Positions 1-5,775 of a stretch of 6,772 nt of DNA are shown in pieces. Source of the stretch: an uncultured Maribacter sp. (GTDB taxonomy: Bacteria > Bacteroidota > Bacteroidia > Flavobacteriales > Flavobacteriaceae); assembly GCA_905479535.1 (NCBI GenBank), contig CAJQMW010000495.1, positions 1 to 6,772 of the forward strand, in the 5' to 3' direction. Each line of letters begins with the position of its first letter. The stretch's first letter is position 1. The notes below the pieces were generated by a model, which was not told the DNA's origin, made no database searches, and worked only from the letters and a program-made list of their open reading frames with translations. Both the position numbers and the translations under genes were made by a program.

Positions 1-665
1 TCGATTTCAGCAAGACGTTCCTCTTCGTTAGCGAAATAATCGTTCATTATTTTAACAGCATCAAACTTTCTAGCTTCCTTTCCATTACGGATAATTTCAA
101 CAGTATTCATTTTTACGGGTTCAACAGGTTTATTCCCAGCACCAACGGGAACATTCGCAATGGAATCCAATACGTTCATACCTTCCACCACTTCTCCAAA
201 AACCGTATGCACTCCGTCCAACCATGGTGTTGGCTTGTGTGTAATGAAAAATTGACTTCCATTTGTAGTTGGGCCCGAATTCGCCATGGACAAAATTCCT
301 TTTTTGTCATGAATTAAGGAATCATTAAACTCATCTATGAATCTATAACCCGGATTGCCTCTTCCAGTACCCTCTGGATCACCACCTTGAATCATAAAGT
401 CCTTCATGACCCTGTGAAAAGTTAGGCCATCATAATACTTTTTATCCTTATATTGTTCGCTTACGAAAGTATTGGTGCCCTCCGCCAAAGAAACAAAGTT
501 GGCTACGGTTACTGGTGTTTTTTCATGTTCTAGTCTTACAATAATGTCACCTTTCGTGGTTTTAATATCTGCAAAGAGACCGTCGCCCAAATCTGCCCTT
601 TGACTGGTTTTACAACTTGCCATTGCTAGGGCAACCACCATTACTACATACATCTTTTTAAACAT
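1..665 (-). CDS. Cyclophilin-type peptidyl-prolyl isomerase lipoprotein, 3' end cut by window edge
   Basis: This is an exported proline cis-trans isomerase, probably anchored to a membrane by lipid and acting in the periplasm. My translation gives 221 codons before the left edge with no stop. Residues 1-18 form a lipoprotein signal (KK, hydrophobic stretch, MASC lipobox with C18). A complete cyclophilin domain spans about 30-193. The catalytic set known from human cyclophilin A is present: R85 in FHRV, F90, M91 and Q93 in FMIQGG, F140 in NGSQFFIT, W148 and H153. Residues 194-221 leave the cyclophilin fold and are charged and helical. Some flavobacterial relatives carry a second, FKBP-like domain after such a linker, as I recall, so the missing part may hold one; this is inference. 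The start lies 10 bases after the gldI stop, so it is probably the third gene of the operon. The residues after C18 (KTSQR) lack an acidic cluster, which argues against surface export. Confidence 0.93.
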   Translation of the reverse strand, partial: MFKKMYVVMVVALAMASCKTSQRADLGDGLFADIKTTKGDIIVRLEHEKTPVTVANFVSLAEGTNTFVSEQYKDKKYYDGLTFHRVMKDFMIQGGDPEGTGRGNPGYRFIDEFNDSLIHDKKGILSMANSGPTTNGSQFFITHKPTPWLDGVHTVFGEVVEGMNVLDSIANVPVGAGNKPVEPVKMNTVEIIRNGKEARKFDAVKIMNDYFANEEERLAEI

Positions 666-675
666 AATACACTAT

Positions 676-1227
676 TTAATTTTCGTTGCTATTTTCTGAT
701 TTTTCTATTTGTAATATGGATACTGTAGATTTTAAAGGCAAATTTGTCCCAATTTTATTATTATCCCCATGATAACCGTATGCCAGGGAAGAAGGGAATA
801 AAAAAGTTGCTTTTTCATTTACCTTTAATAATTTCACGGCATCCCTAAGTCCCTGAAAGAGTTCTTCTTTATCCACCCTATATGAAATGTTCCCAATTTC
901 CTCTTGGGAATAAATGGTATCATTTTCTAAGGTTAATATATCGTAAGTCATTACAACCATATCATCAGGTTGCGGAGTATAGTTAGCCGTATCGTTCACC
1001 ACTAAATAGTGGTACCAAGATCCAGCAGCACTGTTCATGTAGTGCTTTAATGAATCTTTTTCAATGATTTCCTTGATTTTTTGTTCCTCGGCAAGTAACA
1101 GTTTCCTATTCCTTTCTACCGATTGCCTAAAAAAGCTACCGCTTTTTCTTTGCACCGGTTTTCTCGGTTCGGGACCCTCGCAACCAATACAGCCAATCAA
1201 TATCAGGAAGCACAAAAAGTTCCTCAT
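676..1227 (-). CDS. gldI: Gliding motility-associated FKBP-type peptidyl-prolyl isomerase lipoprotein GldI
   Basis: GldI is a lipoprotein required for gliding in Flavobacterium johnsoniae, thought to help fold gliding/type IX secretion components in the periplasm. The 183-residue protein has the family's usual size. The signal peptide is residues 1-16, with two possible lipobox cysteines (LIGC at C13, CIGC at C16). A basic, helical stretch at about 25-62 (RKSGSFFRQS, then many K/E) precedes the FKBP domain at about 70-176. The flap motif LAYGYHG (148-154) and the closing strand STVSILQI (167-174) are typical. Compared with FKBP12, Y95 and Y150 match pocket tyrosines, but the FD pair (F36, D37) appears as I105-Y106 and W59 as L127. 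Catalysis may therefore be weak. The start overlaps the upstream DHH stop as ATGA, indicating translational coupling. A generic FKBP paralogue is the alternative, but the N-terminal region and neighbours favour GldI. Confidence 0.88.
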   Translation of the reverse strand: MRNFLCFLILIGCIGCEGPEPRKPVQRKSGSFFRQSVERNRKLLLAEEQKIKEIIEKDSLKHYMNSAAGSWYHYLVVNDTANYTPQPDDMVVMTYDILTLENDTIYSQEEIGNISYRVDKEELFQGLRDAVKLLKVNEKATFLFPSSLAYGYHGDNNKIGTNLPLKSTVSILQIEKSENSNEN

Positions 1228-2240
1228 TGTGTTAATTCTTTTTTGTATTGCGGTAATAACGATTTAAAGTAAGCTGTAGTATCTTCAAGATTTTTGTCGC
1301 TCTTACCTCCGGCTGCATTGGTATGGCCACCACCTTCAAAATGGTTTCTTGCAAAATCATTTACTGAAAAGTCACCAACGGACCTAAATGAAATTTTTAG
1401 TATGCCCTCTTCTTTATTTTCAATAAAAATTACGGCAAACCGTATACCATCTAAAGTTAATCCGTAATTTACAAAGCCTTCCGTATCCCCCTTTTGATAG
1501 TCGTAGCGATCAAGCTCTTCTTGACTTAGGGTTATATAGGCCGTACTGAATTCTTCAAGAATGACCATATTTTTTAATGCACAACCCAATAAATGTAACC
1601 TGCTTGGCGAGTTGGTGTCATAAATACGGTGATGAATTTCTGTGTTTTCGGCACCCCTGTCCATCAGGTCGGCGACAACCCTATGGGTATTGCTCGTGGT
1701 GGCCTTAAATTTAAAAGAACCCGTGTCCGTCATAATACCTGTGTAGAGACAATTGGCCATATCTGGGTTTATCTCGTCCACATCTCCCAAAAGTTTAATG
1801 AGATTATATACCATTTCGCAAGTGGAGCTCATTGCCACGTCCGAGTACATGATTTTAGCATAATCGGAAGGTTGTTGATGGTGGTCTACCATCACAAAGG
1901 TAGCTTCGGCATTTTCAAGATTTTCGGTCATTTGGCCAACACGTCCAAGATGGTTAAAATCTAACGTGAAAATTACCTCCGCTTGTCTTAGACATTCTTT
2001 GGATTCCTTATTTTCACGTTCAAAGTTTAAAATTTTGTTTGCACCCGGTATCCATTTTAGAAATTTCGGAAAATCGTTCGGGGAAACAATGGTTGATTCG
2101 TGGCCTTTGTTTTGGAGGTAGTGCCATAGTGCCAATGTAGAGCCGATAGCATCTCCATCAGGATTTTTATGGGGTATAATAGCTATTTTCTTAGGAGATG
2201 AAAGTAGGGCTTTTAGTGCATTGAGATGCTCAAAATTCAT
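1224..2240 (-). CDS. DHH/DHHA1 family phosphoesterase, NrnA-like (oligoribonuclease / pAp phosphatase)
   Basis: This is a cytoplasmic metal-dependent phosphoesterase. NrnA-type relatives degrade short oligoribonucleotides and dephosphorylate 3'-phosphoadenosine 5'-phosphate; which substrate dominates here is not visible. The 338-residue length fits the family. The DHH domain shows its Mn-binding motifs in order: H24, D28 and D30 in HKNPDGDAIGS; D94 in FTLDFNHLGR; D119-H120-H121 in VMVDHH; and D172 in GIMTDTG. The DHHA1 substrate-binding domain ends with the glycine-rich FEGGGHTNAAGG at 301-312. All catalytic residues are intact. It is the first gene of the operon with gldI and the cyclophilin gene. 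Its stop overlaps the gldI start by four bases. A TATCTTTG promoter box lies only five bases before the start, so the transcript may be nearly leaderless. No in-frame Met follows until residue 104, and residues 24-30 are needed for catalysis, so this start is firm. Confidence 0.92.
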   Translation of the reverse strand: MNFEHLNALKALLSSPKKIAIIPHKNPDGDAIGSTLALWHYLQNKGHESTIVSPNDFPKFLKWIPGANKILNFERENKESKECLRQAEVIFTLDFNHLGRVGQMTENLENAEATFVMVDHHQQPSDYAKIMYSDVAMSSTCEMVYNLIKLLGDVDEINPDMANCLYTGIMTDTGSFKFKATTSNTHRVVADLMDRGAENTEIHHRIYDTNSPSRLHLLGCALKNMVILEEFSTAYITLSQEELDRYDYQKGDTEGFVNYGLTLDGIRFAVIFIENKEEGILKISFRSVGDFSVNDFARNHFEGGGHTNAAGGKSDKNLEDTTAYFKSLLPQYKKELTQ

Positions 2241-2245
2241 GGGTG

Positions 2246-2253
2246 CAAAGATA
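2246..2253 (-). promoter_or_regulatory. Candidate -7 box TATCTTTG for the DHH-gldI-cyclophilin operon
   Basis: Read on the minus strand, this matches the Bacteroidota sigma factor -7 consensus TAnnTTTG exactly. A TTA (two of three to the -33 TTG) sits 20 bases further upstream at 2274-2276. Only five bases separate the box from the ATG at 2240, so transcription would begin at or next to the start codon. Confidence 0.5.
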
Positions 2254-2312
2254 CAATTTAATACTATAAGCTTTAAAAGTAAACCCTTAATTTTACCCTG
2301 TAAAATCGAAAG

Positions 2313-3335
2313 ATGAAAAAATTTGGACTTCTATACCTTATAGTTTTAATTATTTCCTGCAATGCTAACAAACCAATTTCAAATTCAAATTTCCAAGGGG
2401 ATTTTACCCTTGCCTTTGGTTCTTGCAACAAAACCTCGCTACCAAATTTGTTATGGGACGATGTGCTCAGCGCGGGCCCAGATGTTTGGATTTGGGGCGG
2501 GGATATCATCTACGCCGATACGGATGATATGTCGAAATTGAAAAAGATGTACGACGAACAGGATGCCGTTAAGGGATATAAAAATTTAAAATCCAAGGTT
2601 GAAGTCATCGGTAGTTGGGATGACCATGATTACGGATTGAACGATGGAGGTGTGGAGTTCAAGGCCAAAAAGGAAAGTCAGCGGGAGTTTTTGAATTTTA
2701 TGGATGTTCCCGATGATAGCCCAAGAAGAACTCAAGAGGGCATTTATACCTCGCATGACTATACCCTTGAAGAGGGTACCATAAAGGTTCTGGTTTTGGA
2801 TACACGTTATTTTAGGACATCACTAGCACCGGACACTGAAACTGAAAAACGAATAAAACCCAATGACTATGGAGTAGGAACGGTTTTAGGCAAAACACAA
2901 TGGGATTGGTTGGAAACCCAGTTGAAGAATTCTAAAGCTGACTTTAATGTCATAGTCAGTAGTATACAAGTATTGTCCAATGAGCACGGATTTGAATGCT
3001 GGGGTAATTTTCCGCATGAGGTGGACCGCCTCAAGAACCTGGTAGCCAGATCCGGCGCAGAAGGAGTTATGATTTTGTCCGGTGACCGGCATATTTCCGA
3101 GTTTTCACGTACTGGGGTGGAGGGCATGAATTACCCTTTAATAGATTTCACCAGTAGCGGCCTTACTCATGCTTACGGGGATTTTAAAGGAGAAAAAAAT
3201 CCCTTTAGGGTGGGAGAGGTCGTAAAGACAGAAAGTTTTGGATTCGTGGAATTTGATTTTAAAAATAAAAGTGTGCGTATGCGTATGGTCGGGGACAATG
3301 GTAAATTACTGGGTTCTTTGCAACAAGCCTATTAA
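2313..3335 (+). CDS. PhoD-like alkaline phosphatase/phosphodiesterase lipoprotein
   Basis: This is a secreted calcineurin-fold metallophosphoesterase of the PhoD-like group, probably hydrolysing phosphomonoesters or diesters outside the inner membrane. Residues 1-16 are a lipoprotein signal with lipobox IISC (C16). The 340-residue protein lacks the extra N-terminal domain of full PhoD enzymes such as the Bacillus one. Core motifs in order are AFGSCNK (34-40), WGGDIIYAD (61-69, D64 metal ligand), GSWDDHDYG (100-108), LDTRYFR (162-168), SSIQVL (216-221) and LSGDRHISEF (255-264, with the D-x-H metal ligands). Aligned to the family, the metal site looks complete. The start is set by the signal peptide. 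It diverges from the DHH gene across a 72-base gap and ends 50 bases before ndk with no terminator between. I saw no convincing own -7 box. Substrate and any phosphate-starvation control cannot be read from the sequence. Confidence 0.88.
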   Translation: MKKFGLLYLIVLIISCNANKPISNSNFQGDFTLAFGSCNKTSLPNLLWDDVLSAGPDVWIWGGDIIYADTDDMSKLKKMYDEQDAVKGYKNLKSKVEVIGSWDDHDYGLNDGGVEFKAKKESQREFLNFMDVPDDSPRRTQEGIYTSHDYTLEEGTIKVLVLDTRYFRTSLAPDTETEKRIKPNDYGVGTVLGKTQWDWLETQLKNSKADFNVIVSSIQVLSNEHGFECWGNFPHEVDRLKNLVARSGAEGVMILSGDRHISEFSRTGVEGMNYPLIDFTSSGLTHAYGDFKGEKNPFRVGEVVKTESFGFVEFDFKNKSVRMRMVGDNGKLLGSLQQAY

Positions 3336-3338
3336 AAG

Positions 3339-3368
3339 TTGTAGGTTATAGGGAAAACCGTATTTTTG
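3339..3368 (+). promoter_or_regulatory. ndk promoter: TTG-N19-TATTTTTG
   Basis: TTG at 3339-3341 and TATTTTTG at 3361-3368 are separated by 19 bases, fitting the Bacteroidota housekeeping promoter (TTG, about 19 bases, TAnnTTTG). The -33 element begins three bases after the upstream stop codon. The expected transcript starts a few bases past 3368, giving a leader of roughly 10-13 bases. A perfect 12-base palindrome (3364-3375) overlaps the -7 box and predicted start. Confidence 0.75.
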
Positions 3369-3385
3369 CGCAAAATTTTAGCATA

Positions 3386-3805
3386 ATGGGTACAAATAGA
3401 ACATTTACGATGATTAAGCCAGACGCCGTTGAGAATGGCCATATTGGTGGTATTTTAGAGAAGATTACGGCAGCCGGATTTAAAATCGTAGCTATGAAAT
3501 ATACGCAGCTGAGCAGAAGGGACGCACAAGAGTTCTACGCAGTTCATAACGAACGTCCGTTTTTTGGGGAGTTGGTTGATTTCATGACCAGAGGTCCAAT
3601 TGTATCGGCTATTTTGGAGAAGGAAAATGCGGTCGAGGATTTTAGGGCCTTAATTGGAGCAACGAATCCGGCGGAAGCGGCAGAGGGAACTATTAGAAAA
3701 CTTTTTGCTACCGATATTGCCGAAAATGCGGTCCATGGTTCGGATAGTGACGAGAATGCAGCTATCGAAGGTGCTTTTCACTTTTCTGGTAGAGAGATAT
3801 ATTAA
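3386..3805 (+). CDS. ndk: Nucleoside diphosphate kinase
   Basis: This enzyme transfers the gamma-phosphate of ATP to other nucleoside diphosphates through a phosphohistidine, balancing NTP and dNTP pools in the cytoplasm. At 139 residues it has normal bacterial length and is a single complete domain. It shows the N-terminal strand TFTMIKPDAV (6-15, with K11), the HNERPFF motif (54-60), the GATNP loop (91-95), GTIR (101-104), and the catalytic HGSDS (117-121) with H117 as the phosphohistidine. It is preceded by a good TTG-N19-TATTTTTG promoter and followed by a strong hairpin terminator, so it can be transcribed alone. Read-through from the phosphatase gene is also possible because no terminator separates them. 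Confidence 0.97.
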   Translation: MGTNRTFTMIKPDAVENGHIGGILEKITAAGFKIVAMKYTQLSRRDAQEFYAVHNERPFFGELVDFMTRGPIVSAILEKENAVEDFRALIGATNPAEAAEGTIRKLFATDIAENAVHGSDSDENAAIEGAFHFSGREIY

Positions 3806-3830
3806 TTTAGGCTTTACGCTAAAGAATATG

Positions 3831-3859
3831 AAAGACCGGTCTATGGGACCGGTTTTTTT
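3831..3859 (+). terminator. Intrinsic terminator after ndk, in a convergent gap
   Basis: A seven-base-pair stem (ACCGGTC at 3835-3841 pairing with GACCGGT at 3847-3853) closes a five-base loop and runs into a T tract at 3853-3859. The upstream AAA (3831-3833) can lengthen the stem with those Ts. Read from the other strand the hairpin is followed only by CTTT, so termination of the opposing DUF721 transcript would be weaker. The T tract overlaps the DUF721 stop codon at 3858-3860. Confidence 0.85.
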
Positions 3860-4154
3860 ATCGTAGAACTATTTTTTTAATTAGGTCCTTACCCAATTCT
3901 TCGTTGAGCATGGCGATTATTTTTGATTTGCCCAGACTAAGTTCTTCACGTAATACGGATGAAGATAACGACACAAACAAGGTCCCGTTACGTAATTCTA
4001 CTGCTGTTGTATAATTGTCCACACCATTACCCATAAGGGCTTTCCAGGCCTCTCTTGTATCTACCTTATCAATGCCACCCTGTAATTTATTTTTTTGAAT
4101 AAATGCGGATAAGGCCTCCTTCATGTTCAGATTGTCATTTTCGCGTTTCGCCAT
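3858..4154 (-). CDS. DUF721 domain protein, DciA-like candidate replicative helicase operator
   Basis: This short 98-residue protein matches the DUF721 pattern: a helical N-terminus (MKEALSAFIQKNKLQ, 11-25), the conserved tryptophan in REAWKALMG (34-42), the strand-turn NGTLFVSLSSS (56-66) and a C-terminal helix with LREELSLGKSKI (68-79) and LNEELG. In several phyla DUF721 proteins named DciA interact with the DnaB helicase and help load it at the origin; that role is inferred here from family only. The protein is close to a minimal domain, shorter than many DciA proteins. It is the last gene of the recF operon. Its ATG shares one base with the stop of the upstream lipoprotein gene (TAATG), indicating coupled translation. 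Proximity of recF and DUF721 is also known in actinobacteria, which supports a replication-linked role. Confidence 0.82.
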   Translation of the reverse strand: MAKRENDNLNMKEALSAFIQKNKLQGGIDKVDTREAWKALMGNGVDNYTTAVELRNGTLFVSLSSSVLREELSLGKSKIIAMLNEELGKDLIKKIVLR

Positions 4155-4570
4155 TAGTCGGAAATATTAATAGGTTCAAAACGTTTGTAGTGGTAAATAG
4201 TACCTTCTTCATTTTTTAAAGAGAAATGGTCACCGGACAACGAAATAATAATCTCTTCCCAACTACTCAGATTGTTTTTATATTGAATGCTGTAAACATC
4301 ATTTTGCTCTATAATGGTGAAAGGCTCTGCGTCATCCGAGGTTTCAAAACTACCATCGAATTTTGGGTTTACTTTTTTCCGGTATCCTTTTAAACCTTCG
4401 ACCTTAAAGTAATCTACATTCGAATTTACTTTGTATTCCTTGGTATTTCCGTCCGGGAATTCAACTTCCGATATCTCCCAATAGCCATTTAATAGACTCA
4501 GTTTATCCGCTGTAACCGCATCACAGGCAAATAAAAGTGAACATAAAAAAAGAACTAGGATCCGCTTCAT
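4154..4570 (-). CDS. Small lipocalin-like lipoprotein of unknown function
   Basis: I chose the start at 4570 (138 residues) because it opens with a clear lipoprotein signal: MKR, a hydrophobic run, and lipobox LFAC with C16. An upstream ATG at 4636 would add 22 basic residues and extend 65 bases into recF, burying the signal peptide. The mature part is predicted to be mostly beta strands: LNGYWEISEVEFPDG resembles the opening strand of Bacteroidota lipocalin-like domains (a G-x-W near the N-terminus), followed by alternating strands ending in GTIYHYKRFEP. No catalytic motif is visible and no function can be assigned. Only one base separates the recF stop from this ATG (TGACATG), and its own stop overlaps the DUF721 start. 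The residue context after C16 (DAVTAD) has no dense acidic cluster, so a periplasm-facing location is more likely than the cell surface. Confidence 0.8.
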   Translation of the reverse strand: MKRILVLFLCSLLFACDAVTADKLSLLNGYWEISEVEFPDGNTKEYKVNSNVDYFKVEGLKGYRKKVNPKFDGSFETSDDAEPFTIIEQNDVYSIQYKNNLSSWEEIIISLSGDHFSLKNEEGTIYHYKRFEPINISD

Positions 4571-4571
4571 G

Positions 4572-5651
4572 TCACAATTTAAAAATTTTATAGGTTTGAT
4601 GAATTTTTTTGACGACTTCCTCCGTTCGTTCCGCATGGGTATCGCTCACAAATATTTGTCCAAAATTCTGTTGGTTTACTAAAGAGATGATGTGCGATAC
4701 ACGATGTTCGTCCAATTTGTCAAAAATATCATCAAGCAGCAATATTGGGGTAGTTTCGGAAAGGTTTTGCATGAAGCGGAACTGGGCAAATTTCAAGGCT
4801 ATCAAAAAAGACTTTTGTTGTCCTTGACTTCCAAACTTTTTGATGGGATGCCCCATGATATTCAAAATTAGGTCGTCTTTATGTATTCCCACGCTGGTAT
4901 ATTGGAGCACTCTATCTTTTTCCAATTTTTTCTCTAGCAATTGCAGGAGGTCCATGTCTAAAAGCTTACTGTCGTACGTTAAGCTTACCTCTTCAGAATC
5001 ACCGGTAATGGCTTTGTACTGTTCTTTGAATATTGGAATGAATACTTCTAAAAACGCTAACCTTTTTTGAAATATTTCAGTGCCGTAGGTATGTAATTGT
5101 TCGTTGTATACGTTGAGCGTGGTGGCGTCAAAAGTATGGTTGACCGCAAAATATTTGAGCAATGAGTTTCGCTGTGCCATTACTTTGTTATAATTGATCA
5201 AAGCCTGCAAATAGGATTTGTCCGATTGCGAGATGACACCGTCCATGAATTTTCTTCGGACCTCACTTCCTTCTATGATCAAGTCACGATCGGCCGGAGA
5301 GATTATCACTAGCGGTAAGAGGCCAATGTGATCGGCAAAGCGCTCATAGGCCTTGCCGTTTCTTTTAATGATTTTTTTAGTGTTGCGTTTTAGGCTACAC
5401 ACGATTTTTTCCTCCCGATCATCTTTTTCAAAAACCCCGTCAATTACAAAGAATTCCTCATCATGTTTTATGTTTTGAGAGGAGATGGGATTGAAATAAC
5501 TTTTTCCAAAGGAGAGATGATAAATTGCGTCCAGGATATTGGTTTTCCCTACACCGTTATTGCCTACAAAACAATTAATCTTTGAATCGAACTCCAGATT
5601 TTTCGATTCAAAATTCTTGTAATTGATGAGCGATAATTTTTTAAGGAACAT
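4572..5651 (-). CDS. recF: DNA replication and repair protein RecF
   Basis: RecF is an SMC/Rad50-like ATPase that works with RecO and RecR to load RecA at single-strand gaps during recombinational repair. The 359-residue protein is full length for the family. The start MFLKKLSLINYKNF is the usual first strand. The Walker A motif GNNGVGKTN lies at 30-38, the ABC-type signature SQGQQKS at 275-281, Walker B ILLLDD at 303-308 and the D-loop KLD at 312-314. The arm region between about 90 and 260 carries the expected ISPADRDLIIEGSEVRRKFMD block. Key ATPase residues are intact. Unlike many bacteria, it is not beside dnaA, dnaN or gyrB here. It is followed one base later by a lipoprotein gene and then a DUF721 gene. 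A TATTTTTG box on the minus strand lies about 50 bases upstream. Confidence 0.97.
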   Translation of the reverse strand: MFLKKLSLINYKNFESKNLEFDSKINCFVGNNGVGKTNILDAIYHLSFGKSYFNPISSQNIKHDEEFFVIDGVFEKDDREEKIVCSLKRNTKKIIKRNGKAYERFADHIGLLPLVIISPADRDLIIEGSEVRRKFMDGVISQSDKSYLQALINYNKVMAQRNSLLKYFAVNHTFDATTLNVYNEQLHTYGTEIFQKRLAFLEVFIPIFKEQYKAITGDSEEVSLTYDSKLLDMDLLQLLEKKLEKDRVLQYTSVGIHKDDLILNIMGHPIKKFGSQGQQKSFLIALKFAQFRFMQNLSETTPILLLDDIFDKLDEHRVSHIISLVNQQNFGQIFVSDTHAERTEEVVKKIHQTYKIFKL

Positions 5652-5703
5652 TAAAATTTATTGAATTTTAGATTTGGATGGGTAGAATTGACCCTAAAAT
5701 ATC

Positions 5704-5738
5704 CAAAAATAACGAATAAATACGCTTCGGGATTTCAA
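5704..5738 (-). promoter_or_regulatory. Candidate recF operon promoter: TTG-N24-TATTTTTG
   Basis: On the minus strand, TATTTTTG (5711-5704) matches the Bacteroidota -7 consensus exactly, with a TTG at 5738-5736. The 24-base spacer is longer than the usual 17-23, so the -33 assignment is tentative. The leader to the recF ATG would be about 45-50 bases. The TTG lies inside the spacer of the opposing TPR-gene promoter. Confidence 0.45.
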
Positions 5739-5755
5739 TAAAAACTTTATTTTTG
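5726..5755 (+). promoter_or_regulatory. TPR-ribH promoter: TTC-N19-TATTTTTG
   Basis: TATTTTTG at 5748-5755 matches TAnnTTTG exactly and TTC at 5726-5728 matches two of three bases of TTG with the preferred 19-base spacer. Twenty bases separate the box from the ATG at 5776, a similar geometry to the ndk promoter. Confidence 0.65.
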
Positions 5756-5775
5756 CCCGACCAATAAAATTAGAG

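Noticed and set aside
1629..1964. Plus-strand open frame of 111 codons
   Set aside because: It lies wholly antisense to the well-supported DHH phosphoesterase gene, and its translation shows no recognisable domain.
2288..2295. TAATTTTA as a -7 box for the PhoD-like gene
   Set aside because: It lacks the final G of TAnnTTTG and has no TTG at the proper distance; too weak in AT-rich DNA.
2273..2509. Minus-strand frame of 78 codons covering the start of the PhoD-like gene
   Set aside because: It overlaps the signal peptide and first motif of a solid gene on the other strand and shows no domain.
2867..3127. Minus-strand open frames of 86 and 68 codons
   Set aside because: Antisense to the PhoD-like gene core motifs; no start context or protein features.
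3831..3859. The hairpin as an equally good terminator for the DUF721 operon
   Set aside because: On the minus strand only CTTT follows the stem, so a strong bidirectional terminator is not supported.
4571..4636. Upstream in-frame ATG at 4636 extending the small lipoprotein by 22 residues
   Set aside because: It would overlap recF by 65 bases and place basic residues before a clear lipoprotein signal; the ATG at 4570 gives a standard signal peptide and tight junction.
4609..5070. Plus-strand open frames of 72 and 76 codons
   Set aside because: Antisense to recF; composition is that of a reverse-strand shadow.
5653..5660. Minus-strand TAAATTTT as a closer recF -7 box
   Set aside because: It lacks the final G, would put the transcript start inside the coding region, and has no -33 partner.
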